Position numbers and translations under genes: made by a program | Notes under the pieces: model-generated | What the model saw: the letters and a program-made list of their open reading frames with translations, nothing else | Database searches by the model: none | What the model was told of the DNA's origin: nothing | Origin: an uncultured Oscillospiraceae bacterium | Lineage (GTDB): Bacteria > Bacillota > Clostridia > Oscillospirales > Oscillospiraceae | Direction of reading: 5' to 3' | NCBI GenBank assembly: GCA_947627285.1 | Contig: CANQVL010000005.1 | Coordinates: 1-64,000 of the forward strand | DNA length: 64,000 nucleotides | Part shown: positions 43,353 to 52,047 of the stretch, in pieces | Layout of the letters: every line of letters starts with the position of its first letter | Position numbering within the stretch: position 1 is the stretch's first letter

Positions 43353-44603
43353 ATGGAAACAGATCTCGGCTTCGACGCGGGAAAACAGCATATAACCGTG
43401 CCCGACAAAAACCTTCTGGGCGTACTCACGCAAAATGAGGTGAAAACCGACCTTACCGGCGAGGCGGAGGTCCGCCGCGCGCTGGCGTCGCCCATAGGCT
43501 CCCCGCCGCTTCGCGGCATCGTAAGACCCGGCGAGAGCGTCGCCATAGTCACCAGCGACATTACCCGCCCGATGCCCACCCGGAAGGTGATGCCGGCGCT
43601 TTTGGACGAGCTCTACGCCGCCGGTGTGAGGCGGGAGGACATAACCCTCGTCTTCGCCCTGGGGAGCCACAGGCGTCAGACGGAGGAGGAGCGCCGCCGC
43701 CTGGCGGGGGAGCGGACGTACTCGGAGATAAGGTGCGTCGATTCTGACCCCAACGACTGCGTACATATGGGCGTGACCTCCCGGGGCACGCCGGTGGACA
43801 TCTTCACCCCCGTGGCAAGGGCGGACAGGCGCATATGCCTCGGGAACATCGAGTACCACTACTTCGCCGGCTATTCCGGGGGCGCGAAGGCCATAATGCC
43901 CGGCGTCTCCACCCGCGCCGCGATACAGGCGAACCACTCCCGCATGGTGGAGGACACCTCCCGCGCCGGGCTCCTGGAGGGCAACAACCTGCGCGCCGAC
44001 ATCGAGGAGGCGGGGAGTATCTGCGGCATCGACTTCATACTGAACGTGGTGCTGGACGAACACAAGGAGATAATAAGGGCAGTCGCCGGGGACGTGACGG
44101 CGGCGCACCGCGCCGGGTGCGCGTTTCTGGACACGCTGTACCTGAAGAAAATCCCCCGCCGCGCGGACATCGTCGTCGTCTCCCAGGGCGGCGCGCCCAA
44201 GGACCTGAACCTCTACCAGACGCAAAAGGCGCTGGACAACGCAAAGCACGCCGTGCGGCGCGGCGGCACGGTTATTCTCGTGGGCTCCTGTAAGGAGGGG
44301 CTGGGGGAGGCGACATTCTCCCGCTGGATAGAGGAGGCTCCCAACGCCCACAGCCTCATAGAGCGGGTGAGGACCGGCTTTGAGCTGGGCGGACACAAGG
44401 CCGCCGCCATCGCCATGGTCCTGGAAAACGCCGATGTGGTGCTGGTCTCGGAGCTGCCCGAGGAGACGGTGAGGAAGGCGTTCCTCACCCCCGCCGCCTC
44501 CGCCCAAGCCGCCCTGGACGCCGCCCTCAGCAAATACGGCCCCGACGCCACCGTTTTGGTCATGCCCCACGGCGGCTCCACCCTCCCGGTGTGCGGGGAG
44601 TGA
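43353..44603 (+). CDS. larA: LarA family nickel-dependent racemase
   Basis: A 416-residue protein of the lactate racemase family, which racemises alpha-hydroxy acids with a nickel-pincer cofactor. The cofactor-linked lysine is K179 in YSGGAKAIMPG, with H169 (EYHYFAGYSGG) and H106 (LGSHRRQ) in the expected positions. The start is ATG 43353 with AAAGGAAAC upstream; the same frame is open further left only because it runs through recO. The cofactor genes larB, larC and larE are not in the window. LarA homologues act on many hydroxy acids, so lactate is not certain. Confidence 0.88.
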   Translation: METDLGFDAGKQHITVPDKNLLGVLTQNEVKTDLTGEAEVRRALASPIGSPPLRGIVRPGESVAIVTSDITRPMPTRKVMPALLDELYAAGVRREDITLVFALGSHRRQTEEERRRLAGERTYSEIRCVDSDPNDCVHMGVTSRGTPVDIFTPVARADRRICLGNIEYHYFAGYSGGAKAIMPGVSTRAAIQANHSRMVEDTSRAGLLEGNNLRADIEEAGSICGIDFILNVVLDEHKEIIRAVAGDVTAAHRAGCAFLDTLYLKKIPRRADIVVVSQGGAPKDLNLYQTQKALDNAKHAVRRGGTVILVGSCKEGLGEATFSRWIEEAPNAHSLIERVRTGFELGGHKAAAIAMVLENADVVLVSELPEETVRKAFLTPAASAQAALDAALSKYGPDATVLVMPHGGSTLPVCGE

Positions 44604-44616
44604 AAGGAGAGATATT

Positions 44617-45333
44617 ATGACAAAGCAGGCGCTTTATGACGCTTACCGCGCCGTGGAGACTGATTTCAGAAGGGCCTTAAACGACAGGGACCACGTGAAG
44701 GTAAAGACCCTGGCGCTGAAGCTCCACGCCCTTGTACACCCGGCGTGCGTATCCGGCGGCGGTGAGAAAACCATGGCGGACCATGTGGCGGAATATATGC
44801 TGGCGGGACACCAAAATGAACAGGTGCCGAGACAGCCTTGGGAGACGGACCTCCACTACGCCGGCACGGACCGGGTGCCGATGGTGTGGCAGCTCTGGCA
44901 CACCGCGCGCATAGAGGACCTTGTAAGCAATTTCCTTTTGGCAGACCGGGAGCAGATATTCAACGAAGGCTGGCAAAAAAGGATCGGCTCGCCCATAACC
45001 GACACCGGCAACGCCCTGGAGCCCGGGGAGGCGGTGGAATTCGGGAAAGCCATATGCCCGCGGGCGCTTTACGACTACATGGTCGAGGTTGGGACGAATA
45101 CCAGAAAAATCATCTCGGAGCTCAAGGACGCTGAGCTTTTCAATACGGTCCCGGAGGAGTGGGTCATGAGGATATATGAGGCGGGCGGCGTCACGTCCGA
45201 CCTGCGCTCAGTGTGGCTGCTGGTTTTCTGGGGCAGGCTCACCCGCGCCGGTATGCTGGAGACGCCCATGACGAACCACTTCATGATGCACCTTCCCCCA
45301 TGCCTTGACAACCTCCCGATAATACCGGAGTGA
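44617..45333 (+). CDS. DinB-like four-helix-bundle protein
   Basis: A 238-residue protein with the DinB/YfiT metal triad spread as in the family: HALVHP near residue 52, LWHTARIEDLV near 97 and NHFMMH near 224. The rest is helical, rich in Trp and acidic residues. DinB-superfamily proteins act as thiol or other transferases, for example with bacillithiol or mycothiol, but no specific reaction can be given. It lies 13 nt after larA and 39 nt before the aldo/keto reductase, probably in one operon. Confidence 0.7.
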   Translation: MTKQALYDAYRAVETDFRRALNDRDHVKVKTLALKLHALVHPACVSGGGEKTMADHVAEYMLAGHQNEQVPRQPWETDLHYAGTDRVPMVWQLWHTARIEDLVSNFLLADREQIFNEGWQKRIGSPITDTGNALEPGEAVEFGKAICPRALYDYMVEVGTNTRKIISELKDAELFNTVPEEWVMRIYEAGGVTSDLRSVWLLVFWGRLTRAGMLETPMTNHFMMHLPPCLDNLPIIPE

Positions 45334-45372
45334 CGCTCCGCTGAAAAACAAAACATAAAGGAGACAGGAAAA

Positions 45373-46365
45373 ATGTACATGGCTTCCGATACAAGATATG
45401 ACGGCATGGTCTACAACCGCTGCGGCAGGAGCGGGCTGAAGCTTCCGGCGGTGTCCCTGGGGCTGTGGCAGAACTTCGGGCACACCGGGGTATACGCCAA
45501 CATGGAGGCGATGGTACACACTGCCTTTGACCTGGGGATAACCCATTTCGATCTCGCCAACAACTACGGCGCCCCCTACAACGGCAGCGCCGAGGAGAAC
45601 TTCGGGCGGATACTTCGGGATATGCGCCAATACCGGGACGAGCTGTGCGTCTCCACCAAGGCCGGCTACGGCATGTGGCCCGGTCCCTACGGCGACAGAA
45701 ACGGCTCCAGAAAGTACCTGACAGCCTCCCTGGACCAGTCCCTTAAGCGCATGGGGCTTGAGTACGTGGACATCTACTACCACCACATCTACGACCCCGG
45801 CACGCCCCTGGAGGAGACGGCCCTGGCGCTGGACAACGCCGTGAGGCAGGGCAAGGCGCTGTACGTGGGCGTCTCCAACTACAGGCACAGGGAGATGGAG
45901 GAGATACTTGCCATTTTCCGTGAGCTCCGCACACCCGTCGTCCTGAACCAGCCCTCCTACTCCATGCTCAACAGGTGGATCGAGGAGGACGGGCTGGACG
46001 AGCTCTGCTATGAAAACGGCGTGGGACTCGCGGTGTTCTCCCCGCTCTACCAGGGTATGCTCACTGACCGGTACTTAAACGGCATACCCGCCGACTCCAG
46101 GGCGGGGCGCGGCAACAGCCGCCTTGCCGGGGAGCTGGACGCGGCGATGATAAAGAGGCTCAACGACCTCAACGCGATTGCCGCCTCACGCGGGCAGACA
46201 CTCTCCCAGATGGCGCTCTCCTGGGTACTGCGCAACAGGGCGGTGACGACCGTCCTCATCGGCGCCAGCCGCCCGGAGCAGATAAGGGAGAACGTGAAGT
46301 GCGTTGAGCGTCTCGATTTCTCCGGGGAGGAGCTGGAGGCGATAGACAGGCTCATTCGTCGATAG
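45373..46365 (+). CDS. Aldo/keto reductase, YghZ type
   Basis: A 330-residue NADPH-dependent reductase of the TIM-barrel AKR family. Visible are GLWQNFGH, the catalytic tyrosine in FDLANNYGAPYNGSAEE, the lysine in VSTKAGYGMWPGPYGD, SLKRMGLEYVDIYYHH with the catalytic His, and LIGASRPEQIRENV for cofactor binding. The WPGPYGDRNGSRKYL stretch is typical of the YghZ/GPR group, which reduces L-glyceraldehyde 3-phosphate and methylglyoxal. Start has AAAGGAGACAGG upstream. Confidence 0.92.
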   Translation: MYMASDTRYDGMVYNRCGRSGLKLPAVSLGLWQNFGHTGVYANMEAMVHTAFDLGITHFDLANNYGAPYNGSAEENFGRILRDMRQYRDELCVSTKAGYGMWPGPYGDRNGSRKYLTASLDQSLKRMGLEYVDIYYHHIYDPGTPLEETALALDNAVRQGKALYVGVSNYRHREMEEILAIFRELRTPVVLNQPSYSMLNRWIEEDGLDELCYENGVGLAVFSPLYQGMLTDRYLNGIPADSRAGRGNSRLAGELDAAMIKRLNDLNAIAASRGQTLSQMALSWVLRNRAVTTVLIGASRPEQIRENVKCVERLDFSGEELEAIDRLIRR

Positions 46366-46408
46366 GACAAATCATTACTTTAATTCATTTTTCACGTATT
46401 GAAATACA

Positions 46409-46450
46409 GCGGCCGCGGTGGAAACGTTACCTCGCGGCCGCTTCCTTTTT
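46409..46450 (+). terminator. Terminator after the aldo/keto reductase
   Basis: GCGGCCGCG (46409-46417) pairs with CGCGGCCGC (46433-46441), followed by TTCCTTTTTT. Confidence 0.88.
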
Positions 46451-46545
46451 TGCGAATTCTTTCGTATTCTAAACTGTAAATGGCTGATGAATGGGGAAAT
46501 CTGAAAAAATATGTGATTTTTTTCAATATTTTTTCAAAAAAAGGA

Positions 46546-46574
46546 TTGCCAAAAGGACGATGATATGCTAAAAT
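46546..46574 (+). promoter_or_regulatory. Promoter of a structured RNA upstream of sigK
   Basis: TTGCCA at 46546-46551, a 17-nt spacer and TAAAAT at 46569-46574. No protein gene follows for 300 nt, which points to a non-coding transcript or a long leader. Confidence 0.7.
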
Positions 46575-46581
46575 GTGTAAA

Positions 46582-46770
46582 TAGGAGCATAAAGCTTTGG
46601 CTGTCACGAACTAAAGTATGGAAACGGTTCCATATGAGACAATTTTTTTTCGCCCGTCTCCAGGCACCTTACGTGCCGTCATCTCTTATGGAGGGGAGCC
46701 CCGCGCCTATCGGCAAACAGGGTGCGTATCCGCGGATACCGCCCTGGAGGGGCTCGCCTTCGTTTTTTTT
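46582..46770 (+). ncRNA. Candidate structured RNA or leader ahead of sigK
   Basis: Downstream of the promoter: hairpin TATGGAA/TTCCATA (46617-46634), hairpin GGCAC/GTGCC (46663-46677), then a multi-part 3' structure. There GAGCCCC (46696-46702) pairs with GGGGCTC (46749-46755), enclosing CAGGG/CCCTG (46718-46722 with 46742-46746) and GTATCC/GGATAC (46726-46731 with 46734-46739), and eight T follow at 46763-46770. This looks like a terminated RNA of about 190 nt. I compared it with 6S, SRP, tmRNA, T-box and common riboswitches by eye and found no match. Between 46771 and 46874 I see only AT-rich sequence, presumably the sigK promoter. Confidence 0.55.
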
Positions 46771-46874
46771 ACGCGCATACATATAATTAAATAAGGTAAT
46801 ATCGAAATTATTACGTTAAATAACGGAATACGGACAAATCCTGTCGGAATATGCTAAAGGGAATCTTATAAACG

Positions 46875-47585
46875 GTGGTGTTTCCCATGCTTTCCGCAGC
46901 CTTTGCCGCTCTGTTGGGCTATCCCTTCCTGCTTCTGCGCCTTTCAAATCCCGTGGGCTCCTTCCCGCGCCCGCTGACGGCGAAGGAGGAGAGGGAGTAC
47001 CTGGAGCTTGCCGCCGCCGGTGACCAAAACGCCCGCAACACCCTCATTGAGCACAACCTTCGCCTTGTGGCGCACATAGTAAAGAAGTATTACACAAAGA
47101 CCCGGGACCAGGACGACCTCATCTCCATCGGCACCGTGGGGCTAATAAAGGGCATATCCACCTACCGCCCGGACAAGGGCGTGCGCCTTGCCACCTACGC
47201 CAGCCGGTGCATCGAAAACGAGATACTCATGTACTTCCGCTCCCAGCGCAAATCCGCCGGGGACCTGTCCCTCTCCGACACCATCGACTCGGACTCCGAC
47301 GGCGGCAGCCTCTCACTGATGGACGTGGTGTGCTCCGAGGACGACGTATTTGAGCGCCTGAGCTCCCAGGAGATATACACCCGCCTGCGCCGCCATGTGG
47401 AGACAGCCCTGGAGGAGCGGGAGCGACGGGTGATAGCACTGCGCTACGGGCTTGACGGCGGCAAGCGCCTCACCCAGCGGGAGGCGGCGGAGAAGCTGGG
47501 TATCTCCCGCTCCTACGTCTCCCGCATAGAGAAAAAGTCCCTCGACAAGCTCCGCGCCCTCCTGGAGGCCGACGGCGGCATATAA
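46875..47585 (+). CDS. sigK: Sporulation sigma factor SigK (pro-SigK)
   Basis: A 236-residue sigma-70 family protein. A hydrophobic N-terminal stretch of about 28 residues (MLSAAFAALLGYPFLLLRL) matches the membrane-bound pro-sequence that SpoIVFB removes. Region 2 follows (EHNLRLVAHIVKKYYTKT, DDLISIGTVGLIKGISTY, RLATYASRCIENEILMYFR), then region 4 (EERERRVIALRYGL, LTQREAAEKLGISRSYVSRIE). SigK drives late mother-cell genes. The gene is uninterrupted, so no skin element is present. Start is GTG 46875 or 46878, or ATG 46887 after GGTGG; I list the longest. Confidence 0.92.
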   Translation: MVFPMLSAAFAALLGYPFLLLRLSNPVGSFPRPLTAKEEREYLELAAAGDQNARNTLIEHNLRLVAHIVKKYYTKTRDQDDLISIGTVGLIKGISTYRPDKGVRLATYASRCIENEILMYFRSQRKSAGDLSLSDTIDSDSDGGSLSLMDVVCSEDDVFERLSSQEIYTRLRRHVETALEERERRVIALRYGLDGGKRLTQREAAEKLGISRSYVSRIEKKSLDKLRALLEADGGI

Positions 47586-47605
47586 AACCAATACCCATTC
47601 ACAAG

Positions 47606-47632
47606 GCACGGATGATCTCCGTGCATTTTTTA
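47606..47632 (+). terminator. Terminator after sigK
   Basis: GCACGGA (47606-47612) pairs with TCCGTGC (47618-47624), followed by ATTTTTTAT. Confidence 0.88.
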
Positions 47633-47673
47633 TATATCCGCAAGATATGCAATACTAAAATTTAAAAAACTAC

Positions 47674-47702
47674 TGGAAATCACAAATGGTGTGTGCTATA
47701 AT
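47674..47702 (+). promoter_or_regulatory. Extended -10 promoter of the ABC exporter genes
   Basis: TGCTATAAT at 47694-47702 gives an extended -10 element with perfect TATAAT (47697-47702). The -35 region TGGAAA (47674-47679) is weak. Confidence 0.6.
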
Positions 47703-47786
47703 ATGAAAACTTGCGAAAAAACGGGTTGCGAACGTAAAAATTGGAACTTTTTTCACACGACTGTCCATAGCTGGAAGAGGAACAAG

Positions 47787-49568
47787 ATGATTTTCGGAAA
47801 GTACATAAACAAATACTACATAAAATACGGCCCAATCCTTCTTTTGGGCCTTGCCGCCCTTGCCGTGGTGGACTATATGCAGCTGGTGGTGCCCAGGCTC
47901 TATCAGCTTGTGGTCAACGGCATGAACGACGGTCAGGTCATGTCCGACGGCGTGATGTACGCCTTCGACATGGAATTTCTGCTTGACAAGGTGTGCCTGC
48001 CGATGCTGGTGGTGGTCATATCCATGGTCTTCGGGCGCTTCCTTTGGCGCGTCTGCTTTTTCGGCTCCGCCATACGGGTGGAGACGGACATACGCAACGC
48101 CATGTTCGACCACTGCAAGGACCTCTCCCAGCAGTATTACCAGGTGAACAAGGTGGGCAACCTCATGAGCCTTTTCACCAACGACCTGGACACGGTCCAG
48201 GACTGCTACGGCTCAGGGCTCCTCATGCTCGCCGACGCCCTCATGCTGGGCATACTCGCCATAGGGCGCATGTGGCAGATGGACCACCTGCTCACGGGGC
48301 TGTCCCTCATCCCCATGGTGATACTTTTCGCCATCAGCACCGTGGTGGGGCGCTACATGGAGAAGAAGTGGGACATCCGCCAGGAGGCGTTTTCCAACCT
48401 CTCCGACTTCTCCCAGGAGTCCTTCTCCGGCATTGCCGTCATCAAGGCATTTGTCAAGGAGGCGAAGGAGCTCTGGGCGTTCAAAAAGCTCAACCTTGAA
48501 AACGAGAAGGCTAACGTGGACTTCACCCGCGCCTCCGTGCTCCTGCACATTCTGGTCACCCTCTTTGTGGAGTCCGTCATCTGCGTGGTTTTGGGCTACG
48601 GCGGCTGCCTTGTCCACGAGGGCGTTTTCAACGCCGGACAGCTGGTGGAGTACATCGGCTACTTCAACGCCATCGTCTGGCCCATAATGGCAGTCTCCGA
48701 GCTCATAGACATGACGAGCCGCGGCAAGGCCAGCCTCAAGCGCATAAGCGAGCTCCTGGACGCAAAGCAGGACGTGATCGACCGGGAGGGCGTGAGGGAG
48801 CTTCCAAATGTGCGCGGGGACATCGAATTTAAAAACCTCACCTTCCGCTACCCCGACGGGGAGTACGACGTGCTCAAAAACATAAGCTTCACCATCAGGG
48901 CAGGGGAGAGCGTGGGCCTCGTCGGTCGCACCGGCTCCGGCAAGACCACCCTCGTTGACCTCATACTGCGCACCTACAACGTCCCCGACGGCGCCGTATT
49001 CGTGGACGGCAGCGACGTGAACACCGTCAAGATCCGTGACGTCCGCGCCGCCTGCGCCTACGTCCCCCAGGACAACTTCCTTTTCTCCGACACCATCGCC
49101 CGCAACATCGCCTTCACCTCCGGCGAGCCCGATATGGCGCGCGTCAAGGAGGCGGCGACCCTCGCCGACGTGGACGGGAACATCATGGAATTCACCGACA
49201 CCTACAACACCATGCTTGGCGAGCGCGGCGTCACCGTCTCCGGCGGGCAGAAGCAGCGCATATCCATAGCCCGCGCCCTTTTGAAGGACGCGCCGATACT
49301 CATACTCGACGACTCCGTCTCCGCCGTGGACACGGACACCGAAAAGACCATTCTCGACAACCTCAAGCGCACCCGCCGGGGCAAGACCACCATCCTCATA
49401 GCTCACCGCATATCCACCATCGAGCGCATGGACAAGATAATCTACCTGGAGGACGGGGAGCTGGCGGCTGTGGGCAGCCACGCCGAGCTTTGCGAGACGT
49501 GCCCCGCCTACAAGCACATGGTGGACCTTCAAAAGCTTGAGGAGGAAGGGGGCGAGCACAATGCGTGA
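47787..49568 (+). CDS. Heterodimeric ABC exporter, subunit with degenerate catalytic site
   Basis: A 593-residue half-transporter: six membrane helices (about 20-320) fused to an ATPase domain. Walker A GRTGSGKTT and the signature VSGGQKQRISIARAL are canonical, but the catalytic glutamate after Walker B is aspartate (ILILDDSVSAVD). With the next gene this reproduces the BmrC/LmrC-type asymmetric pair, in which only one of two ATP sites hydrolyses. ATG 47787 follows AAGAGGA; the upstream in-frame extension overlaps the promoter. Overlaps the partner gene by 8 nt. Likely multidrug or lipid export; substrate unknown. Confidence 0.93.
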   Translation: MIFGKYINKYYIKYGPILLLGLAALAVVDYMQLVVPRLYQLVVNGMNDGQVMSDGVMYAFDMEFLLDKVCLPMLVVVISMVFGRFLWRVCFFGSAIRVETDIRNAMFDHCKDLSQQYYQVNKVGNLMSLFTNDLDTVQDCYGSGLLMLADALMLGILAIGRMWQMDHLLTGLSLIPMVILFAISTVVGRYMEKKWDIRQEAFSNLSDFSQESFSGIAVIKAFVKEAKELWAFKKLNLENEKANVDFTRASVLLHILVTLFVESVICVVLGYGGCLVHEGVFNAGQLVEYIGYFNAIVWPIMAVSELIDMTSRGKASLKRISELLDAKQDVIDREGVRELPNVRGDIEFKNLTFRYPDGEYDVLKNISFTIRAGESVGLVGRTGSGKTTLVDLILRTYNVPDGAVFVDGSDVNTVKIRDVRAACAYVPQDNFLFSDTIARNIAFTSGEPDMARVKEAATLADVDGNIMEFTDTYNTMLGERGVTVSGGQKQRISIARALLKDAPILILDDSVSAVDTDTEKTILDNLKRTRRGKTTILIAHRISTIERMDKIIYLEDGELAAVGSHAELCETCPAYKHMVDLQKLEEEGGEHNA

Positions 49569-51459
49569 GTTCGCGCCGCTTTACATCGTCGGCGCCATCA
49601 TCGGCGCCTTCACCGTCCTCTTTGTGGCGGCTTACATCACCCTAAAGCGCCGCAAGGCGGCTGTCACCTTTGACCGCAACATGCCCGACTCCGAGATAAT
49701 GGCGCGCATGCTGCCCTACGCCAAACCCTATTGGAAGAGCTTCATTGTGGTCCTCTTCCTCATGCTCCTCGCCATAGCCTACGATATCATCTCCCCACTG
49801 CTTGTGGGCGACATCGAGCGCGTCATAAAGGAGGACTTTGAGCTCCGCGACCTTTTCGTCCGCGTGGCGGTCTACGCCGGAATTCTCATCGTCTCCCTTA
49901 TCAGCACCTACTTCCAGTCCATAATCCTCCAAAAGACCGGCCAGAAGATACTCTCCTCCCTCCGGCAGGACCTTTTCACCCACATCGAGAGCCTGTCCCA
50001 CAATCAATTGAACCAGATACCCGTGGGCAAGCTTGTCACCCGCGTCACCAACGACACCAACGCCATCTCCATGATGTTCACCAACATCCTGGTGAACATG
50101 ATACGCAACGTCTTCGTCATCGTGGGAGTTCTGGCGGCGATGCTCATCCTGAACTATGAGCTGACGCTGATGATACTGTGCTTCATACCCTTCCTGGTGC
50201 TCTTCACCGTCATCTTCCGCACCTTCACCCGGCGGGTGTTCCGCACCGTCAAGGACAGGACCACGGACATCAACACGTACCTCTCCGAAAACCTCTCCGG
50301 CATAAAGATCACCCAGATCTTCAACCGCGAGGACGCCAAAATGCAGGAGTTTTTGGGCAAGTCCAACGGGCTCAAAAAGGCAAAGCGCCAGCAGATGTTT
50401 GTCTTCGGCATCTTCCGCCCCATGGTCTATATGCTCTACATAAGCTCCGTTTTGTGCCTGCTCTACCTTTGCGGCAGGGGCTACATCAAAAACACCTCCT
50501 TCCTGGGGCAGACCATCGCCAGCGAGACACTGGTCAGCTTCTACATGTACATCTCCAAGTTCTTCAACCCCATCCAGACCCTCGCCGAGCAGTTCAACCA
50601 GCTCCAGTCCGCCTTCGCCAGCGCCGAGAAGATATTCTCCATCTTCGATCTGGAGCCCGAGCTTGTGGACTCACCTGACGCCATCGAGCTTGACCACATC
50701 GAGGGCGAGATAGAATTTAAGGACGTCTGGTTCAGCTACGTCCCCGGCGAGTGGGTCCTGAAGGGCGTCAGCTTCCACGTAAAGCCCAAGGAGACCGTGG
50801 CGTTCGTGGGCTCCACCGGCTCCGGAAAGACCACCATTCTCAGCCTCATATGCCGCAATTACGACATCCAGAAGGGTCAAATACTCATTGACGGCATAGA
50901 CATACGCCGCATAAAGATCGCCTCCCTCCGCCGCCACTTCGGTCAGATGCTCCAGGACGTGTTCCTGTTCTCCGGCACCATCCGCTCCAATATCGTCCTT
51001 CGGGAGGAGTCCTTCACCGACGAGGAGGTTTGGCAGGCGTGCCGCTACGTGAACGCCGACCACTTCATAAGCAAGCTGGACGGCGGCCTTGACGAGGTTG
51101 TCCGGGAGCGCGGCAACAACTTCTCCGCCGGTCAGCGTCAGCTCTTGAGCTTTGCCCGCACCATTCTCCACCGCCCCGAGGTCATGATCCTTGACGAGGC
51201 CACGGCGAATATCGACACCGAGACGGAGCTTCTCATCCAGGACTCCCTGGAGAAGATGAAGAATATCGGCACCATGCTCGTGGTGGCGCACCGCCTCTCC
51301 ACGATCCAGCACTCCGACAACATCATCCTCCTGAGCCACGGCGTCATAAAGGAGCAGGGCACCCACCAGGAGCTCCTCCACAAAAAGGGCCGCTACTACA
51401 AGCTCTACACCCTCCAGTTCGACGAGCAGCAGCGCGCCCTCGCCGAAAAGAATAAATGA
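49561..51459 (+). CDS. Heterodimeric ABC exporter, catalytic subunit
   Basis: A 632-residue half-transporter. An extra N-terminal membrane segment (about 5-27) precedes the six-helix core; the ATPase domain has Walker A GSTGSGKTT, a degenerate signature FSAGQRQLLSFARTI and an intact Walker B with catalytic Glu (VMILDEATANIDTE). The combination of degenerate LSGGQ here and missing Glu in the partner places both defects in one shared, non-hydrolysing site, as in BmrCD, LmrCD and TM287/288. ATG 49561 overlaps the partner's stop by 8 nt. Confidence 0.93.
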   Translation: MREFAPLYIVGAIIGAFTVLFVAAYITLKRRKAAVTFDRNMPDSEIMARMLPYAKPYWKSFIVVLFLMLLAIAYDIISPLLVGDIERVIKEDFELRDLFVRVAVYAGILIVSLISTYFQSIILQKTGQKILSSLRQDLFTHIESLSHNQLNQIPVGKLVTRVTNDTNAISMMFTNILVNMIRNVFVIVGVLAAMLILNYELTLMILCFIPFLVLFTVIFRTFTRRVFRTVKDRTTDINTYLSENLSGIKITQIFNREDAKMQEFLGKSNGLKKAKRQQMFVFGIFRPMVYMLYISSVLCLLYLCGRGYIKNTSFLGQTIASETLVSFYMYISKFFNPIQTLAEQFNQLQSAFASAEKIFSIFDLEPELVDSPDAIELDHIEGEIEFKDVWFSYVPGEWVLKGVSFHVKPKETVAFVGSTGSGKTTILSLICRNYDIQKGQILIDGIDIRRIKIASLRRHFGQMLQDVFLFSGTIRSNIVLREESFTDEEVWQACRYVNADHFISKLDGGLDEVVRERGNNFSAGQRQLLSFARTILHRPEVMILDEATANIDTETELLIQDSLEKMKNIGTMLVVAHRLSTIQHSDNIILLSHGVIKEQGTHQELLHKKGRYYKLYTLQFDEQQRALAEKNK

Positions 51460-51465
51460 CCTCTC

Positions 51466-51495
51466 CGCCCGCCGGATACCGGCGGGCGAATTTGT
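51466..51495 (+). terminator. Terminator after the ABC exporter genes
   Basis: CGCCCGCCGG (51466-51475) pairs perfectly with CCGGCGGGCG (51479-51488) around ATA, followed by AATTTGTTCTT. Confidence 0.7.
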
Positions 51496-51497
51496 TC

Positions 51498-51526
51498 TTG
51501 TATCCTCCGCCAAAATATGCTATTAT
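51498..51526 (+). promoter_or_regulatory. Promoter of the two small membrane-protein genes
   Basis: TTGTAT at 51498-51503, a 17-nt spacer and TATTAT at 51521-51526, 35 nt before ATG 51562. Confidence 0.7.
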
Positions 51527-51561
51527 TGGCGTATGATTTTGAAAAAAGGGGAGGGGAGCCC

Positions 51562-52047
51562 ATGTCGGCAAATTTCAGGGAGCTTTATACCGACGCCGAG
51601 CTTGAAAAGCTCCGCCGCAAAATAAAGGCCTGGACAGTCGCCCTCGCCGTCATCTCCGCCGTCGGCCTCGCCGTCTGCGTGACCCTGGCGGTCCTCACAA
51701 ATACCGCCAACGCCCGGCGCATGGAGCTTTACACCATCGCCGTCAGCATCGCCGTGGGCTGGTTCGTCATCTACTGCGCCTGCTTCGCCGTGGGCTCCTC
51801 CCGCCGGGAGCTCGCCCACGCCGGCACCCTGCGCGACGGCGAGCGGGAGAGGACCGAGGGGAGGGTCACCGTCACCCGCCAGCGCCTTCGCATAAAAAAG
51901 AGCATAACCGCCAAAAGAGTGCGCGTGGAGACCCCAGACGGCGAGAGCCTTTTCTGGGTCGCCGAAAGCCGCGCCCCGCTCCTTCAGGGCGCCTCGGCTG
52001 TCTGGACGGTCCACGGCTACGTGGCGGGATACGAGGTGGCAAAATGA
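51562..52047 (+). CDS. Two-helix membrane protein of unknown function
   Basis: A 161-residue protein: a cytoplasmic N-terminus (NFRELYTDAELEKLRRKIK), two membrane helices (about 22-46 and 56-77), then a basic beta-rich cytoplasmic domain of about 80 residues (RVTVTRQRLRIKKSITAKRVRVETPDGESLFWVAES). I do not recognise the family. ATG 51562 has a GGGGAGGGGAG site; it overlaps the next gene by 4 nt (ATGA), so the two proteins are probably made together. Confidence 0.8.
   Translation: MSANFRELYTDAELEKLRRKIKAWTVALAVISAVGLAVCVTLAVLTNTANARRMELYTIAVSIAVGWFVIYCACFAVGSSRRELAHAGTLRDGERERTEGRVTVTRQRLRIKKSITAKRVRVETPDGESLFWVAESRAPLLQGASAVWTVHGYVAGYEVAK

Noticed and set aside
46696-46770. T-box riboswitch, suggested by AACAGGGTG and CCGCGG before a terminator
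   Set aside because: The invariant TGGNACCGCG core is absent, and the downstream gene is sigK rather than an amino-acid or aminoacyl-tRNA synthetase gene.
46565-46786. Plus-strand open frame of 73 codons upstream of sigK
   Set aside because: No ribosome site, and it runs through the stems and T8 terminator of the structured RNA candidate.
46875-47585. Possible skin-type insertion splitting sigK
   Set aside because: The sigma factor is complete from pro-sequence through region 4 with no interruption.
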